The position numbers and the translations under genes are program-made. A DNA stretch of 64,000 bases from Bacteroidota bacterium (GTDB lineage: Bacteria > Bacteroidota > Ignavibacteria > Kryptoniales > JAKASW01): positions 1-64,000 of the forward strand of contig JAMCXB010000044.1 of assembly GCA_023480735.1 (NCBI GenBank), in the 5' to 3' direction. The notes below the pieces were generated by a model, which saw nothing but the letters and a program-made list of their open reading frames with translations, did no database searches and was not told the DNA's origin. Positions 1 to 9,289 of the stretch are shown piece by piece. Positions within the stretch are counted from its first letter, which is position 1. Every line of letters starts with the position of its first letter.

Positions 1-278
1 TCGCCTAATGAGGCTTCGTAACTCCGATTACTCGAAGCCACGCTCATTCGGCTACATGACCTACAGGCAATTATCATGACAAGAACCTTTCATCTTGCTA
101 GACTGTCCAAGCTTGCTTGGCGCACCGGAGAGCCACAGAGAAAAATTCAATGGCGGGACTTTTCGTCCACGTCTCTAGGGTTACTGCTCAACGGAAGCGC
201 AGAAAGCGGCCACGACCTCAGTAGGAGAGAATAGAGTTTGAACCAAACGACTCAACTCATTTTCTTAACATATCATAA

Positions 279-878
279 ATGCGGGTGGTATTAGTGCCGG
301 CTTTAGAGAACCAGGATACCCGGCCTTCCTGGTATCTCATCGGTGCGTCGCAGAATGCAGATCCCTCGGGTGGATGGTACCTGTACAAAATCAGCGCAAC
401 GTTCTCTGAGCATTACTTTGCTGATTTTCCGGGACTCGGCGTCGACGCTAGCGCAATATATGTCACATCTAATCAGTGGGTAAATGCGAGCACATTCGCG
501 TATGCTCAACTTTTTGTGTGCGACAAATCGCAGTTCTATTCTGGACAGAGCGCAAATTACAAGGTCTTCCGAGGCAACGATTTTGCAAATGCGGACGGCA
601 CGTGTGCCTTCACAGTGAAGCCCGCGCACAAACCCTCTCTTGTCGACGCTTTCACGGCGAAAGGGAAGCGAATTACCGGGGGCGGCCCGAGAAGATTACT
701 TGTAAGAATGAATGGCATTGTTCGGGATCGATTATATCCTCGTCCATCCTTGATCCAGTTTAACAGGGCTTCACTGTCAATGATAAGTGGTGGGAATTTC
801 GGAGCGGAATCACTGTTCCCGTTGGATACACTCCTTCATAAAAGAAAATTAATCTCAAGATTATGCGGGAGCTATTGA
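279..878 (+). pseudogene. Degenerate fragment of a secreted protein domain
   Basis: The first 125 or so codons read like an internal piece of a large secreted protein: a WYLIGASQNADPSGGWYLYK stretch, then DFPGLGVDASAIYVTSNQW and a FAYAQLFV segment. From memory this resembles a repeat in hypothetical secreted bacterial proteins. No signal peptide is visible, the reading frame has no convincing start, and the pattern ends abruptly near base 640, after which the translation looks random. I read it as a truncated gene remnant. Family assignment is by eye only, and the remaining codons may be non-coding. Confidence 0.4.
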
Positions 879-1159
879 CATACTCGTTCTTTTTTTAGAA
901 TATTTCTTTGTCGATAGGATGACCTGAAGGCTCACATCTCGAACAGAGTGCGGGCCGCGGTGAGACGGAATGTGTTCCTCGCATGGTGAAGGAGAACGAA
1001 CTTGGTGCGGTGAGTGGATTCGCGCTGTACCACTTTGACCAAGAAAGGGAGAGGAGAGCGATGGACCAGTTGATACAGAGAAGACCGCAGAGGGGCTCGG
1101 ACGGAAAGAACTGCGGGTGGATTACGCAAGCGGTTCAACACGCGCGCTGGTACGCGCGA

Positions 1160-1708
1160 GGGTTTACGGAATTATATTGCGGGGTAATCGTTGCGTTGCT
1201 TTTGGTTGTGGCTTCTTTCTCTGGAATTAAGTTCGGCATGAAGCAACGCGCCGGAAATCTTGTAGCGAATCCAACATTTCAAGTAAATGGGAAGCCGTCA
1301 CTAATCTCCTGGGTAACTGACACAGTCCTCACTAAGATAGTCAACGACGCTCCGATCGGGGAAAAGCCATGATCTCTCCAGCTATCTCCAGGATGGATTC
1401 CTCGTGAGGGAATTGCTCGAACATACGTCAGCGGGGAATCAGGTAAGCGAGTGTACAGACTGACCGTGTGGGTCAAGTGTGTTAATCGTTGGCATGGTAG
1501 CGTCTCACTCGGCATCTGGTCGCAAAATAGGTGGTTCAGCCGAAAGACGGCTTCAAGTAATTTATCACGGTGGTCGGCCATTTCTTTGGTCGATACGCTG
1601 TTACTTTCAACTGCTGACACTATCGCAGTGCAACTTTCTGCTGGTTCGACTGAATTGTCCGGCGGCAGGGTCTTATTCAACGATATTACTTTGGAACTGA
1701 TTCGATGA
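1160..1708 (+). pseudogene. Carbohydrate-binding-like lipoprotein split by an in-frame stop
   Basis: A hydrophobic segment (VIVALLLVVASFSG) is followed by a domain starting NLVANPTFQVNGKPSLISW. The same frame continues past a TGA at 1370-1372 with SLQLSPGWIPREGIARTY, then YRLTVWVK and a closing ADTIAVQLSAGSTEL segment. The pattern (N-terminal NPTF motif, W-rich beta-sandwich strands) resembles galactose-binding-fold domains of secreted proteins. The TGA sits where a Trp codon (TGG) would fit, so one substitution may have split the gene. The expected lipobox Cys after the hydrophobic stretch is replaced by IK. Its stop overlaps the ATG of the next gene (ATGA at 1705-1708), suggesting a former operon. 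Function is inferred. Confidence 0.5.
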
Positions 1709-3537
1709 GTGTACTTAGAGCAAAAATGAGAATGGGCTTCGTTGCAATTTTTCTTCTGATTATCGAAAATATGGCTCATGCGCAGGGTTGGGACGTCACC
1801 AATGGGACTTTTGGTGATTATATCTCAGCAATAACGATGTATCAGTCAGATCCCGATACCATGTATGCGCTAGGGGGCGGACATCAATTGGGCCCAAGTC
1901 TCTTCAGGAGTGTAGATGGAGGTGCGAGTTGGGATACCATTGGCGCTCAAGCGCCAGGAGGATTCGGAAGCGATGTCGGTGCTTTAAAGGTTGACCCTAA
2001 CGATTCACATATTCTATACGCTTCGGTGTTTGGCTATGATCTAGCGAAGCTTCGCCTCAGACCGCCGAGCAAAAAGCTCGAACTCGGGACGGTTACAAAA
2101 CCGCAATAACATAGGACGGCCTGAGAAAAAATGGCGTTAAGAAAATTTCGGAGCGGAGCGTTAAGAAACGAATATTTGTCTCCACTATTGTTTGATGATG
2201 TCTGTCCATTTTCCTTTGCTCGCCCAAAGGAAAATGGACGAAAAGGAAAGGGCGCCCTGCGAAAATGGTTCCGCTTCGCCAAAGGTGAATCGGAACCGTC
2301 CCGTCCCCCTGCACGTGAGGCGATTTTAATATACGGTGGTTCGTGTGTCTCTGAGGAGATTCCCAAAATCGCCTCTTCAGGTAACTTGAGAGCTTCCGTG
2401 GAGGGGGGACGGGACTCCATTTTCGCAAGGGGATTTCCTCCCGTCGTAAATTGCAACAAAACTTGTCTCATTTGTCTGAGTTTTGATATATGAAGGTACC
2501 TAGAGAGTAACAACATTGAGATGTCTACAGATGGCGGTCTAACGTGGAAGGTGATTTTTATTGGTCACTTGGGTCCTGCTCCTGTAGTTGAGATAGATCC
2601 AATGCACAACAGAATAGTCTATGTTGGAGTTGGGCCGGGTCTAATAGAGCGTTCAACCGACGGTGGAGACACTTGGGATACTATCCCAGAGCCACCTGCC
2701 GCAGGCCAACAGGGTGTCCTGCTGGCTTCGCTCGCGATCGCTCCATCCAACGACAGCATTCTTTATGCGGGTTACACAACAGGAATTTACAAGAGCACTG
2801 ATAAGGGCACTACTTGGCACCTTGTGGACTTAGGACCGACGGTGATCTCCGGAGGCGGTGTCGTGTTGGATCCTAAATCTGCTGACACTGCCTACGCCGC
2901 AGTTGAAGTAGCAGGCAATCTGAATGCAATATTCAAGTCAACAGATGGAGGGGTAGCCTGGCTCGAGAGCGACAGCGGTATGAATACAGAGGGTCGCACG
3001 ATAATGTCTGTGGCGATTAATCCTGCAAATCCCAGCCAAGTGATTGTCGGGCTGCGGTCAGATAGCGTCGCTGGCCCGCTGTGTTTCGAATCGACCAACG
3101 CAGGCGATAGTTGGATTTCATTTACAGATGGTTTGCCTTCTACCGGAGTCGTAAACTGTATCGTCGTCGACACATCAAACAATAGAATCTACTGTGGCTT
3201 TGGTGGTGATAGTAGTGGAGGGATATATGTCAGAAGTACCGTCACTGGAATAAAAGGTAACGGGACAAATCTACTTCGTTTCAACCGTGCTCAGAATTAC
3301 CCCAACCCGTTCAATCCGACAACCAAGATTCATTATCAACTCCCTAAAGACGCCCGCGTGACCATCAGGATCTACGATGTCCTCGGGCGTGAAGTGGCTA
3401 CCCTTGTTGATGGGGAGAAACCGGCCGGATACCACGAAGTAAGCTTCAATGGTTCACAATTGGCCAGTGGTGTGTACTTCTACAGATTCACAGCGCCTGG
3501 TGTGGATGTAGTCAAGAAGATGCTGCTTTTGAAGTAA
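1705..3537 (+). pseudogene. BNR/sortilin-repeat T9SS-secreted protein, interrupted by an insertion
   Basis: The N-terminal part (1705-2044) has a signal peptide ending AHAQ and BNR-type repeats (RSVDGGASWDTI). The C-terminal part (2504-3537) continues with STDGGLTW, STDGGDTWDTI and STDKGTTWHL repeats. It ends in a complete T9SS type A sorting domain (YPNPFNPTTKI, VLGREVATLV, GVYFYR, final KMLLLK). The two halves share a frame: removing 2045-2503 rejoins GAT-CTA with GAG-AGT and gives one 457-residue protein (signal peptide, beta-propeller repeats, sorting domain). In its present form translation of the first half runs into the insertion and stops at 2109, so the gene is broken unless the insert is excised. 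The native protein would be a cell-surface or secreted beta-propeller; its ligand is unknown. Confidence 0.75.
2045..2503. mobile_element. 459-bp non-autonomous insertion flanked by CTAG
   Basis: CTAG occurs at 2041-2044 and again at 2500-2503, and deleting one copy plus the intervening DNA restores the host reading frame exactly. The insert encodes no transposase. It is packed with inverted repeats. The left end lies in the palindrome GCGAAGCTTCGC (2044-2055). A 15-bp hairpin, GTCCATTTTCCTTTG, spans 2204-2239 with a 6-nt loop. A nested stem runs from 2258 to 2427, with arms at 2258-2268/2417-2427 (11 bp), 2298-2309/2404-2415 (12 bp) and 2317-2327/2365-2375 (11 bp). No matching terminal inverted repeats were found. 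It resembles the structured, CCTTTG/CAAAGG-bearing repeats seen in many Bacteroidota genomes. A 4-bp YTAR-type duplication would fit IS5-like mobilisation, but that is inference. Confidence 0.75.
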
Positions 3538-3548
3538 GGTTTCACACA

Positions 3549-3574
3549 GTGGAGCCCTTTATCGCGGGCTCCAC
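3549..3574 (+). terminator. Hairpin downstream of the BNR/T9SS gene
   Basis: A perfect 9-bp stem GTGGAGCCC / GGGCTCCAC with an 8-nt loop lies 12 nt after the stop codon. No T-run follows, so it is either a weak terminator or a 3'-end stabilising structure. Confidence 0.5.
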
Positions 3575-3678
3575 CTCTCCATTCGCCGCCCAAATTGTTC
3601 AGATCAAGAAATTGATTGGCACTTCGCAGGGTGCTCTTGACGCAGACCGAACTTTTCATCTCCTCTCTTCCGGCGACC

Positions 3679-3870
3679 TCATTTCGATGGATACGCCAGA
3701 CCATTTTCTTCTTGAGGTGCAGTGATTCGCTCTTTAATGTCGCTGCGGCCCGCTGCCATGTACCACACCAGAAAGAACATCGGTGTGAAAAAAAGAATGG
3801 CAGCCGTACCATCACCCCAAAGGATAAGGACCGTGAAGAGCAGTCCTGACACAAGGTAACCTAATCCAAA
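3679..3870 (-). pseudogene. Remnant of a DUF347 (COG4705-like) membrane protein
   Basis: The translation GLGYLVSGLLFTVLIL runs directly into WGDGTAAILFFTPMFFLVWY and ends GLAYPSK. Both parts match the intact membrane protein at 16116-16955 (GYFLSGIMFTVLI at its residues 164-176, WGDGTVSFLLF at 234-244, and the ELAYPAK terminus). About 57 residues between them are missing, and everything N-terminal is gone. The remnant begins within a few bases of the point where the PepSY protein loses its family resemblance, so a deletion probably joined the two genes out of frame. It cannot make a functional protein. Confidence 0.65.
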
Positions 3871-4117
3871 TGATGACCTTCCCGGAAGTCGGATCGACCC
3901 ACACCTCCTTTGTCTGGTCTCCCACTCTGACATCGACCGACCAAATGTATTTACCGGACTCGTGTTCGTACTCACCGCTCAGCACTTTTCCTCCCTTTAC
4001 CCGGGCAAGTGCGGCTTTTTCCGCCTGTGACCTTATGATCTTCGGCTTAGGCTGAGCTTCAGCAAGAATGGGCAGACTCAATGCCATGGCAACCACTACT
4101 AGACTTCTGAATTTCAT
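3812..4117 (-). CDS. Small secreted PepSY-domain protein with a foreign C-terminus
   Basis: A GGAGGA ribosome-binding site sits just upstream of the ATG at 4117. The protein opens with a signal peptide (MKFRSLVVVAMALSLPILAEA) and then a PepSY-like module: AEKAALARVKGGKVLSGEYE, GKYIWSVDV, EVWVDPTSGKV. PepSY domains are periplasmic or extracellular modules often linked to protease inhibition or metal/redox proteins. The normal ending after GKV is replaced by about 20 residues (IWIRLPCV onwards) read out of frame through the neighbouring DUF347 remnant. The core domain is essentially complete, so the product could still fold. A longer upstream start at 4177 has no ribosome-binding site and is rejected. 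Confidence 0.7.
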   Translation of the reverse strand: MKFRSLVVVAMALSLPILAEAQPKPKIIRSQAEKAALARVKGGKVLSGEYEHESGKYIWSVDVRVGDQTKEVWVDPTSGKVIIWIRLPCVRTALHGPYPLG

Positions 4118-4216
4118 AAATCCTCCATTTTTTTCACTATAAGTTAGGGGAAGAGAATGAAACTGACGTGAGACCAAGCTTGTACCACGAAAAGTTGTCT
4201 CCGGTGTTCCATCCAG

Positions 4217-6106
4217 TTAGTTAGAGATCACGATCAACTGGCCTGGCCTGAGCTCCGTGGGGTTACCATTCCACACTCGAAGGTCCGTCATCGACACGCC
4301 AAATTTCTTTGCGATTTCCCACAGGGAGTCGCCTCTTTTCACTCTGTATACCGCTTTTGAACCAGAACCTTCCGCATACACATCGGCACGTTTTCCTTCA
4401 TCAGATCGTGGCGGAGCGACGCGCAAGCTTTGGCCGGCTCGAATAAAACTGCCGGGTATTCCATTCCATACTCTAAGGTCGTGCACTGTCACTCCGTAGG
4501 CCAGTGCAATCTGCCCAAGGGTTTCCCCCATCCTAACCCGATGGAAACCAACTGATGGCCGGCCTGTCCGTCCCGCGGTTTCCCCGCGATATCTCGCGTA
4601 ACTATAGACCACATATAGCCTCATGCCGGGCCTTATCAGAGACCCTCGGAGATGGTTTAGCCCCATCAGCCGTCCCAGCGACATGCCGTAGTGCGAGGCA
4701 ATACCGCTCAATGTCTCCCCTCGCCGAACCGTGTGATACATCCACACCGGCCTCTCTGAAGCTGCAAACCTGGAGTAATTTTCGGCGAACAGTCTGGCTG
4801 TTCCTATCGGAACCTTGAGGAAAAAGCCATCACGAAAATTCGGCGGTGTGATAGGGTGTATGAGCATCGGATTTAGAGAGATAAGCGAATCTAAGTCCAC
4901 TCCGGTCACACGGGAAAGCACGTTCAATTCGACATCGGCAGGGACTGTTACCGTGTCGTATGCAATCGGAGTAGTTGTCACTTTGCCGTCGAAACCAAAC
5001 TTCTTCGGGCTCATTGCTATCAATGTTACAGCTATATATTGGGGTACGTAATTTCTGGTCTCCCACGGAAGATACCGCATGATCTTCCAAAAATTTCTCG
5101 AGCCATGGGCACGACGTATTGCCCAGTTGACAGCGATGTCTCCGCAGTCGTAAGCTGCTATTGCAAGGTACCAGTTGCCCAATTGATCATGAAGATTTTT
5201 CAAGAGCCTACCGGCTGCTTCTGTCGACAAAACCGGGTCCCTGCGTTCATCGTACCACCAGTTCGATCTGAGCCCATAGCGTGCGCCCGTTGATCGAATA
5301 AACTGCCACAGCCCTACTGCGTTTGCCCACGAGCGTGCCTTCGGATTGAGCCCACTCTCGGGAAGGGACAGATACGCCAGCTCAGGGGGCACGTGCTCTT
5401 TCCTGAATATAGTTTTCATCATCGGTATATATTTGCCCGAGCGGTAGATCCAGTTCTGCATGTACGATCGACCGCGAGTCTGGAAGAAGCGAAGATTCTC
5501 TCTGACGTACCGGTTCATGACAAGTGGTATCGTCGTCTTCAATACAGTTTCTGATTTAGGCCAGTTGCCCTTAACATGTATGGTATCGACTATCTGTGCC
5601 AGTTTCTCGCGTAAAGCAAAGACCGATGAGGCTGGCGCAAGATTTTGGGAAGCGCGGATATATTTCTTGTAATCTCTAATGATTTCCTTGCTTAACTTTA
5701 CAAACTTCCGGTTTCCCAGAACATCTGGGCAGTAACTTAGATCGTTCAACACCTCTATTGCTCGTTCGAATTCAACGGCTGATGAGTCCTCCATGCCAAG
5801 TTTCTGCAGTTTCAGTGCAGTCTCGTAGCGTTCCTTCGCGAGCTTTAGAAGATCATGGACACCATGTTTACCAATGAACGCCGAGTCGATCCCGTAAAGA
5901 GTGCTGAGTTTTGCTTGCTGCTCGATTGCATCCCTTTTCAGTACATTAGAATTTAGACTGCTCGCGCTGCTAAGTACAGTATCCCTCTCTATTTTCGTTT
6001 CCTCAACGGTGCGGGATTCTTGGAGGATCCTGCTCGATGAGCAGGAAGAAGCGATCATTGGAAGTAAAATCCCACAAAGCAGTAAACAAAGATCTCTTGT
6101 ACTCAT
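4217..6106 (-). CDS. MltD-like lytic transglycosylase with three LysM domains
   Basis: Cleaves peptidoglycan glycan strands in the periplasm. The N-terminus is a lipoprotein-type signal (ASSC near residue 22). After a helical region comes an SLT/transglycosylase domain at about residues 215-370, with the catalytic Glu in YLSLPESGLNPKARS (about residue 250), VGLWQF and the AIAAYDCG motif. Three LysM peptidoglycan-binding repeats follow at about 457-500 (TVRRGETLSGIASHYG), 521-564 (RVRMGETLGQIALAYG) and 586-629 (RVKRGDSLWEIAKKFG), the last reaching the C-terminus. Two ATGs are possible (6112 and 6106). The AGGGG just upstream is correctly spaced only for 6106. The gene lies 12-18 bp behind the YncE-like gene and is probably co-transcribed with it. 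Confidence 0.9.
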   Translation of the reverse strand: MSTRDLCLLLCGILLPMIASSCSSSRILQESRTVEETKIERDTVLSSASSLNSNVLKRDAIEQQAKLSTLYGIDSAFIGKHGVHDLLKLAKERYETALKLQKLGMEDSSAVEFERAIEVLNDLSYCPDVLGNRKFVKLSKEIIRDYKKYIRASQNLAPASSVFALREKLAQIVDTIHVKGNWPKSETVLKTTIPLVMNRYVRENLRFFQTRGRSYMQNWIYRSGKYIPMMKTIFRKEHVPPELAYLSLPESGLNPKARSWANAVGLWQFIRSTGARYGLRSNWWYDERRDPVLSTEAAGRLLKNLHDQLGNWYLAIAAYDCGDIAVNWAIRRAHGSRNFWKIMRYLPWETRNYVPQYIAVTLIAMSPKKFGFDGKVTTTPIAYDTVTVPADVELNVLSRVTGVDLDSLISLNPMLIHPITPPNFRDGFFLKVPIGTARLFAENYSRFAASERPVWMYHTVRRGETLSGIASHYGMSLGRLMGLNHLRGSLIRPGMRLYVVYSYARYRGETAGRTGRPSVGFHRVRMGETLGQIALAYGVTVHDLRVWNGIPGSFIRAGQSLRVAPPRSDEGKRADVYAEGSGSKAVYRVKRGDSLWEIAKKFGVSMTDLRVWNGNPTELRPGQLIVISN

Positions 6107-6124
6107 TTGCATCCCCTATTTTGG

Positions 6125-7231
6125 TCATCTGATAGGCTCCATCACTCGCAGGACTGCCGCCCCATCCACATCTTGCAGTGGAAAGAAAACCCGATGCGTC
6201 TTCTGATCAACGCTGACAGTGTGGGCATTCTTTGCAAAGAAACTTTTCCCGATTTTCTTCACTGCCCCTTTCTCAAGATCAAACACAGAGAGCACTCCGC
6301 TTTCCGAAGCGACGTAAAGTCGATGGAGGCTCCTGTCAAATGCAAGGACATCAGGCCCTTCCCCGACTCTTCCTCTGGCGATAATTCTCTTTGAGGACAA
6401 ATTAAAAACGACATACGTTGCATTGTCCTCACCAGTGATAAAGGCATAATGCGTCTGAGAATCGATGTAGAAGCCGTGCGGACCTTTGCAGCCGTCCAAA
6501 TGGTAGCGTGCAACAATGTGAAGTGTCTTTGGGTCAATCTCTATCAATTCTCCGTGCGTTTGATTGGTAGAATAGATCATCTTCGAGACAGCATCGAAGT
6601 GGGTGTTTCCTACATGCCCCCCCATCCGTATGTTCGTAATGACGCGATTTGTCGATGCATCGAATACTGTGACTACTCCGCCGAACTCGCATGACACGAA
6701 GGCCCTTTTCACTTCAGGATCATAAGCAATTTCATCGGGAAAAGAGCCGGTTGGAATTGTCTGTACTGCCTTGAATGAAGTTGCGTTAACGACGTAGACC
6801 TTATTCTTTGCACTCGCCGAAACATAAACCCTGTTCAATTGAGGAACGGCCACGATCCCCGTCGGCTTTGGAATGTCACTTATATTACCGACAACTCTAT
6901 TCGAAGCGAGGTCAAAAACAGTCACAAGGTCTGCCCCCATGTGGGAGATGTAGAGCCTTTGTTGAGATTCGCTGACAGTCTGATAATCGAAACGCGAAGT
7001 CCCGCCCGGCAAGGGAATGTCAGATGCCAATCTCAGGCCAAGTGTGTGAAAATTCGACGTAGTACCTTCTTCGCGATTAATGACTGAAGATGCCCTACAC
7101 TGCACACTTAGCGGATCACTTTTCGAGGAATGCTCAAGGTGATTTGAAAGCGAAGCAGTCACTGGAAAGAGCAAAGTTCCTAAGAAAAAGAGGAGAAGCC
7201 CATGCACACACAAAAATTTTCCTGGGTTCAT
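6125..7231 (-). CDS. YncE/YVTN-type beta-propeller protein, exported
   Basis: A 368-residue protein with a hydrophobic signal sequence (FLCVHGLLLFFLGTLLFPV) followed by repeated propeller blades. Each blade reads roughly RLYIS...VTVFDLASNRVVGNI, RVYVS...VYVVNATSFKAVQTI, RAFVS...VTVFDASTNRVITNI, and so on to the C-terminus. This is the YncE/YVTN seven-bladed beta-propeller fold, usually periplasmic and implicated in binding or scaffolding. No enzymatic motif is visible. A degraded relative lies at 9290-9610. It is the first gene of an apparent two-gene unit with the LysM transglycosylase, which hints at envelope work. The substrate is unknown. Confidence 0.8.
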   Translation of the reverse strand: MNPGKFLCVHGLLLFFLGTLLFPVTASLSNHLEHSSKSDPLSVQCRASSVINREEGTTSNFHTLGLRLASDIPLPGGTSRFDYQTVSESQQRLYISHMGADLVTVFDLASNRVVGNISDIPKPTGIVAVPQLNRVYVSASAKNKVYVVNATSFKAVQTIPTGSFPDEIAYDPEVKRAFVSCEFGGVVTVFDASTNRVITNIRMGGHVGNTHFDAVSKMIYSTNQTHGELIEIDPKTLHIVARYHLDGCKGPHGFYIDSQTHYAFITGEDNATYVVFNLSSKRIIARGRVGEGPDVLAFDRSLHRLYVASESGVLSVFDLEKGAVKKIGKSFFAKNAHTVSVDQKTHRVFFPLQDVDGAAVLRVMEPIR

Positions 7232-7803
7232 TTTTTAATTTAGACTGAAGACATGAAAAGAAAATGAAATACTAAGGGCTCGTGCGCTGAGGTCAAATGA
7301 CACTCCCGATTAGTACAAGACATCTGGACAAACGGCGCCATGCCATGTCTCGCAATCAAGTTGCTCAAGAGCGTGTTGCCAAAAGGCATTGATTAAACTC
7401 TACCATATAGCCCATTATTGTGGTAGGTGTCTGCTATGGATGCCGCTGCAGCGAAAATTGTTCAGGGAGTCCTCCTGGCTGAACCGACACAATATCTCTC
7501 CATTCCATTTTTCATCATAAATTCATCTGCATAAATTAACTTTTCAGTTGTATTATGGGTGTTTTGCGAATAAGTCTCTTACACAAGAATGGACATGCGA
7601 GTAATGCGCCCCAGGGTGGGAATTCCGAAGTGAAAAAATTGAACAGAGATGTCAACGAGGTGCTTATATTGCATTATGTTGTTGGCCACTAATACGCCGT
7701 TCATGGATAGCATAAGCCTGAGGCTATTTGACATATGTGTGACAATTGGTAAAAAGAGTCTGTCGGTTCTTGTTAGAAAACCTAAACACGTTCAGGCGTA
7801 AAC
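7232..7803. other. Intergenic region without recognisable genes
   Basis: This 570-bp gap separates the divergent YncE-like and DedA genes and must contain both promoters. I found no convincing coding frame, tRNA or strong terminator. A GTTCAG/CTGAAC inverted repeat near 7460-7485 is the only symmetry noted. Confidence 0.5.
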
Positions 7804-7806
7804 TTG

Positions 7807-8424
7807 ATGCCATCGGGACTGGTGCTATTCATTACAAAATATGGTTACGCGGCGATCTTCGCGCTGGTGTTCCTTCAAGAAATTGGCATCCCCGAACCAG
7901 TTCCAAATGAATTTGTGCTGCTTTTCGCCGGGTATTTGGCTTACGCGAAGGTTTTGAGGCTGACTCTCGTTCTCCTTACGGTCATAGGCGCAGATTTCCT
8001 CGGCACTTCACTACTCTTCGCGTTCTTCTACCATTTCGGTAACCGCATAACTGGTCGGAGTATGAAATGGTTTCACATCTCGCGGGAAAAGATTGAGTCT
8101 CTTCACGACAGGATCTCAAGGCATGGGCGGTGGGGAATTTATGCCGGGCGGCTCATACCTTATCTTCGGGGCTATACTTCAGTCGCTGCGGGACTCATAA
8201 AAATCCGGCCGCGATCATTCTTGAGTACGGTTTTCATTTCTGCCGTCACATGGAGTGGCTCTTACTCACTGATCGGGAATTTCATGGGAAGATACTGGCA
8301 GGGATTCGCCATCGAGTTAGGGCGATATGAAAGTCTGCTTCTATGTGTATGTGCGACACTAATAGTGGCACTTGGAACTGTTCACCTGATACATCGCAGG
8401 CAAAAGAAACTTAGGTGCGAGTGA
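7807..8424 (+). CDS. DedA/VTT-family membrane protein
   Basis: A polytopic protein of about 205 residues with the DedA/VTT (SNARE-associated) architecture. It has an N-terminal hydrophobic re-entrant segment (YAAIFALVFLQEIGIPEPVPNE), a transmembrane segment with LTLVLLTVIGADFLGTS, the basic cytosolic signature GRWGIYAGRLIPYLRGYTSV, and two C-terminal membrane helices. DedA proteins act in membrane homeostasis and lipid (undecaprenyl phosphate or phospholipid) flipping. TTG at 7804 and ATG at 7807 are adjacent in frame; the ATG is preferred. The 3' end overlaps the next gene by 10 bp, so the two are co-transcribed. Confidence 0.85.
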   Translation: MPSGLVLFITKYGYAAIFALVFLQEIGIPEPVPNEFVLLFAGYLAYAKVLRLTLVLLTVIGADFLGTSLLFAFFYHFGNRITGRSMKWFHISREKIESLHDRISRHGRWGIYAGRLIPYLRGYTSVAAGLIKIRPRSFLSTVFISAVTWSGSYSLIGNFMGRYWQGFAIELGRYESLLLCVCATLIVALGTVHLIHRRQKKLRCE

Positions 8425-9131
8425 AATTCTCGATCGTTGTTCCAGCTTATAACGCGGAAGAAAGCATTGGCTATACGGTGAGGAGTGTCGTTGAACAAAG
8501 CAAAACGATCTCCCGAAGTTCGTTTGAGGTAATCGTCGTTGACAACAACTCAACGGACAAGACCCGCGAAGTTGCTCTGGAAGCCGGAGCAGATGTAGTC
8601 GCAAAGGAAAAGCTCCAAGGAACGAACATAGCTAGAAACAGGGGGTACCTTGAATCGAGAGGTGAAATTATCGTATTTCTGGATGCAGATTCTGAAGCGC
8701 CTGAAGACTGGCTTATCAGAATCGGCGAAGCCTTTGAGGATCCGACGACACAGGCGATTTCCGGGCCATATGATTACGGGTTTACCAGAACAAAAGCCAT
8801 TGCAGAAGCTATTTATACGCGCATTGTTTTCCCATCATTGCCCAAGCTCCTTCGGTTGCTCTTCCGAAAGAAGGCCGCTATTATCATCGGTGGAAACTTC
8901 GCTGTGCGGAGATCAACCATAGAAAAGATCGGCGGTCTACCGCCCTTAACATTCTGGGGTGACGATGCGGCAATCGCGATGGCGGTCGTCCGCCGCGTCG
9001 GCAAGGTAAGATTCATATCGACATTGCGGGTGAAAAGTTCTCACAAAAGGTTTGATCGTGACGGCTTTTTGATTCTTGCTGGCAAGTACGCAAGGGCTTA
9101 CTTCAGAGTGTATTTCGGGTTGCCCAAATGA
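8415..9131 (+). CDS. Family 2 glycosyltransferase
   Basis: A 238-residue GT-A type glycosyltransferase. Visible signatures are the start VKFSIVVPAYNAEESIG, the nucleotide-binding VVDNNSTDKTREVA, the metal-binding EIIVFLDADSEAPEDW (DxD-like) at about residues 78-93, and a WGDDAAIAMAV acceptor/catalytic region at about 176-186. There is no obvious transmembrane anchor, so it is probably cytosolic or peripheral. Start codon GTG at 8415 overlaps the end of the DedA gene. Its sugar donor and acceptor cannot be read from the sequence. The pairing with DedA suggests polyprenyl-linked or lipid glycosylation (inference). Confidence 0.85.
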   Translation: MRVKFSIVVPAYNAEESIGYTVRSVVEQSKTISRSSFEVIVVDNNSTDKTREVALEAGADVVAKEKLQGTNIARNRGYLESRGEIIVFLDADSEAPEDWLIRIGEAFEDPTTQAISGPYDYGFTRTKAIAEAIYTRIVFPSLPKLLRLLFRKKAAIIIGGNFAVRRSTIEKIGGLPPLTFWGDDAAIAMAVVRRVGKVRFISTLRVKSSHKRFDRDGFLILAGKYARAYFRVYFGLPK

Positions 9132-9289
9132 ATTTGCTTGTAAGTACTAGATTGAGTAGTTGTGCCTCCGGAATTCGATTATCTCTTTCGTTTGCTCTGA
9201 GATGGAGTGGGAACTGAATTCCTTTCACGAGGATTGGAAGTGAGGCCTCCTTCAATAAGCTCGCGAAAGTGATGAGGACAAATGGAGTG

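Noticed and set aside
2131-2493. 120-residue plus-strand frame inside the insertion
   Set aside because: It simply reads through the inverted repeats (PFSFARPKENGRKGKGALRK); similar spurious frames occur in both directions, and no protein family is recognisable.
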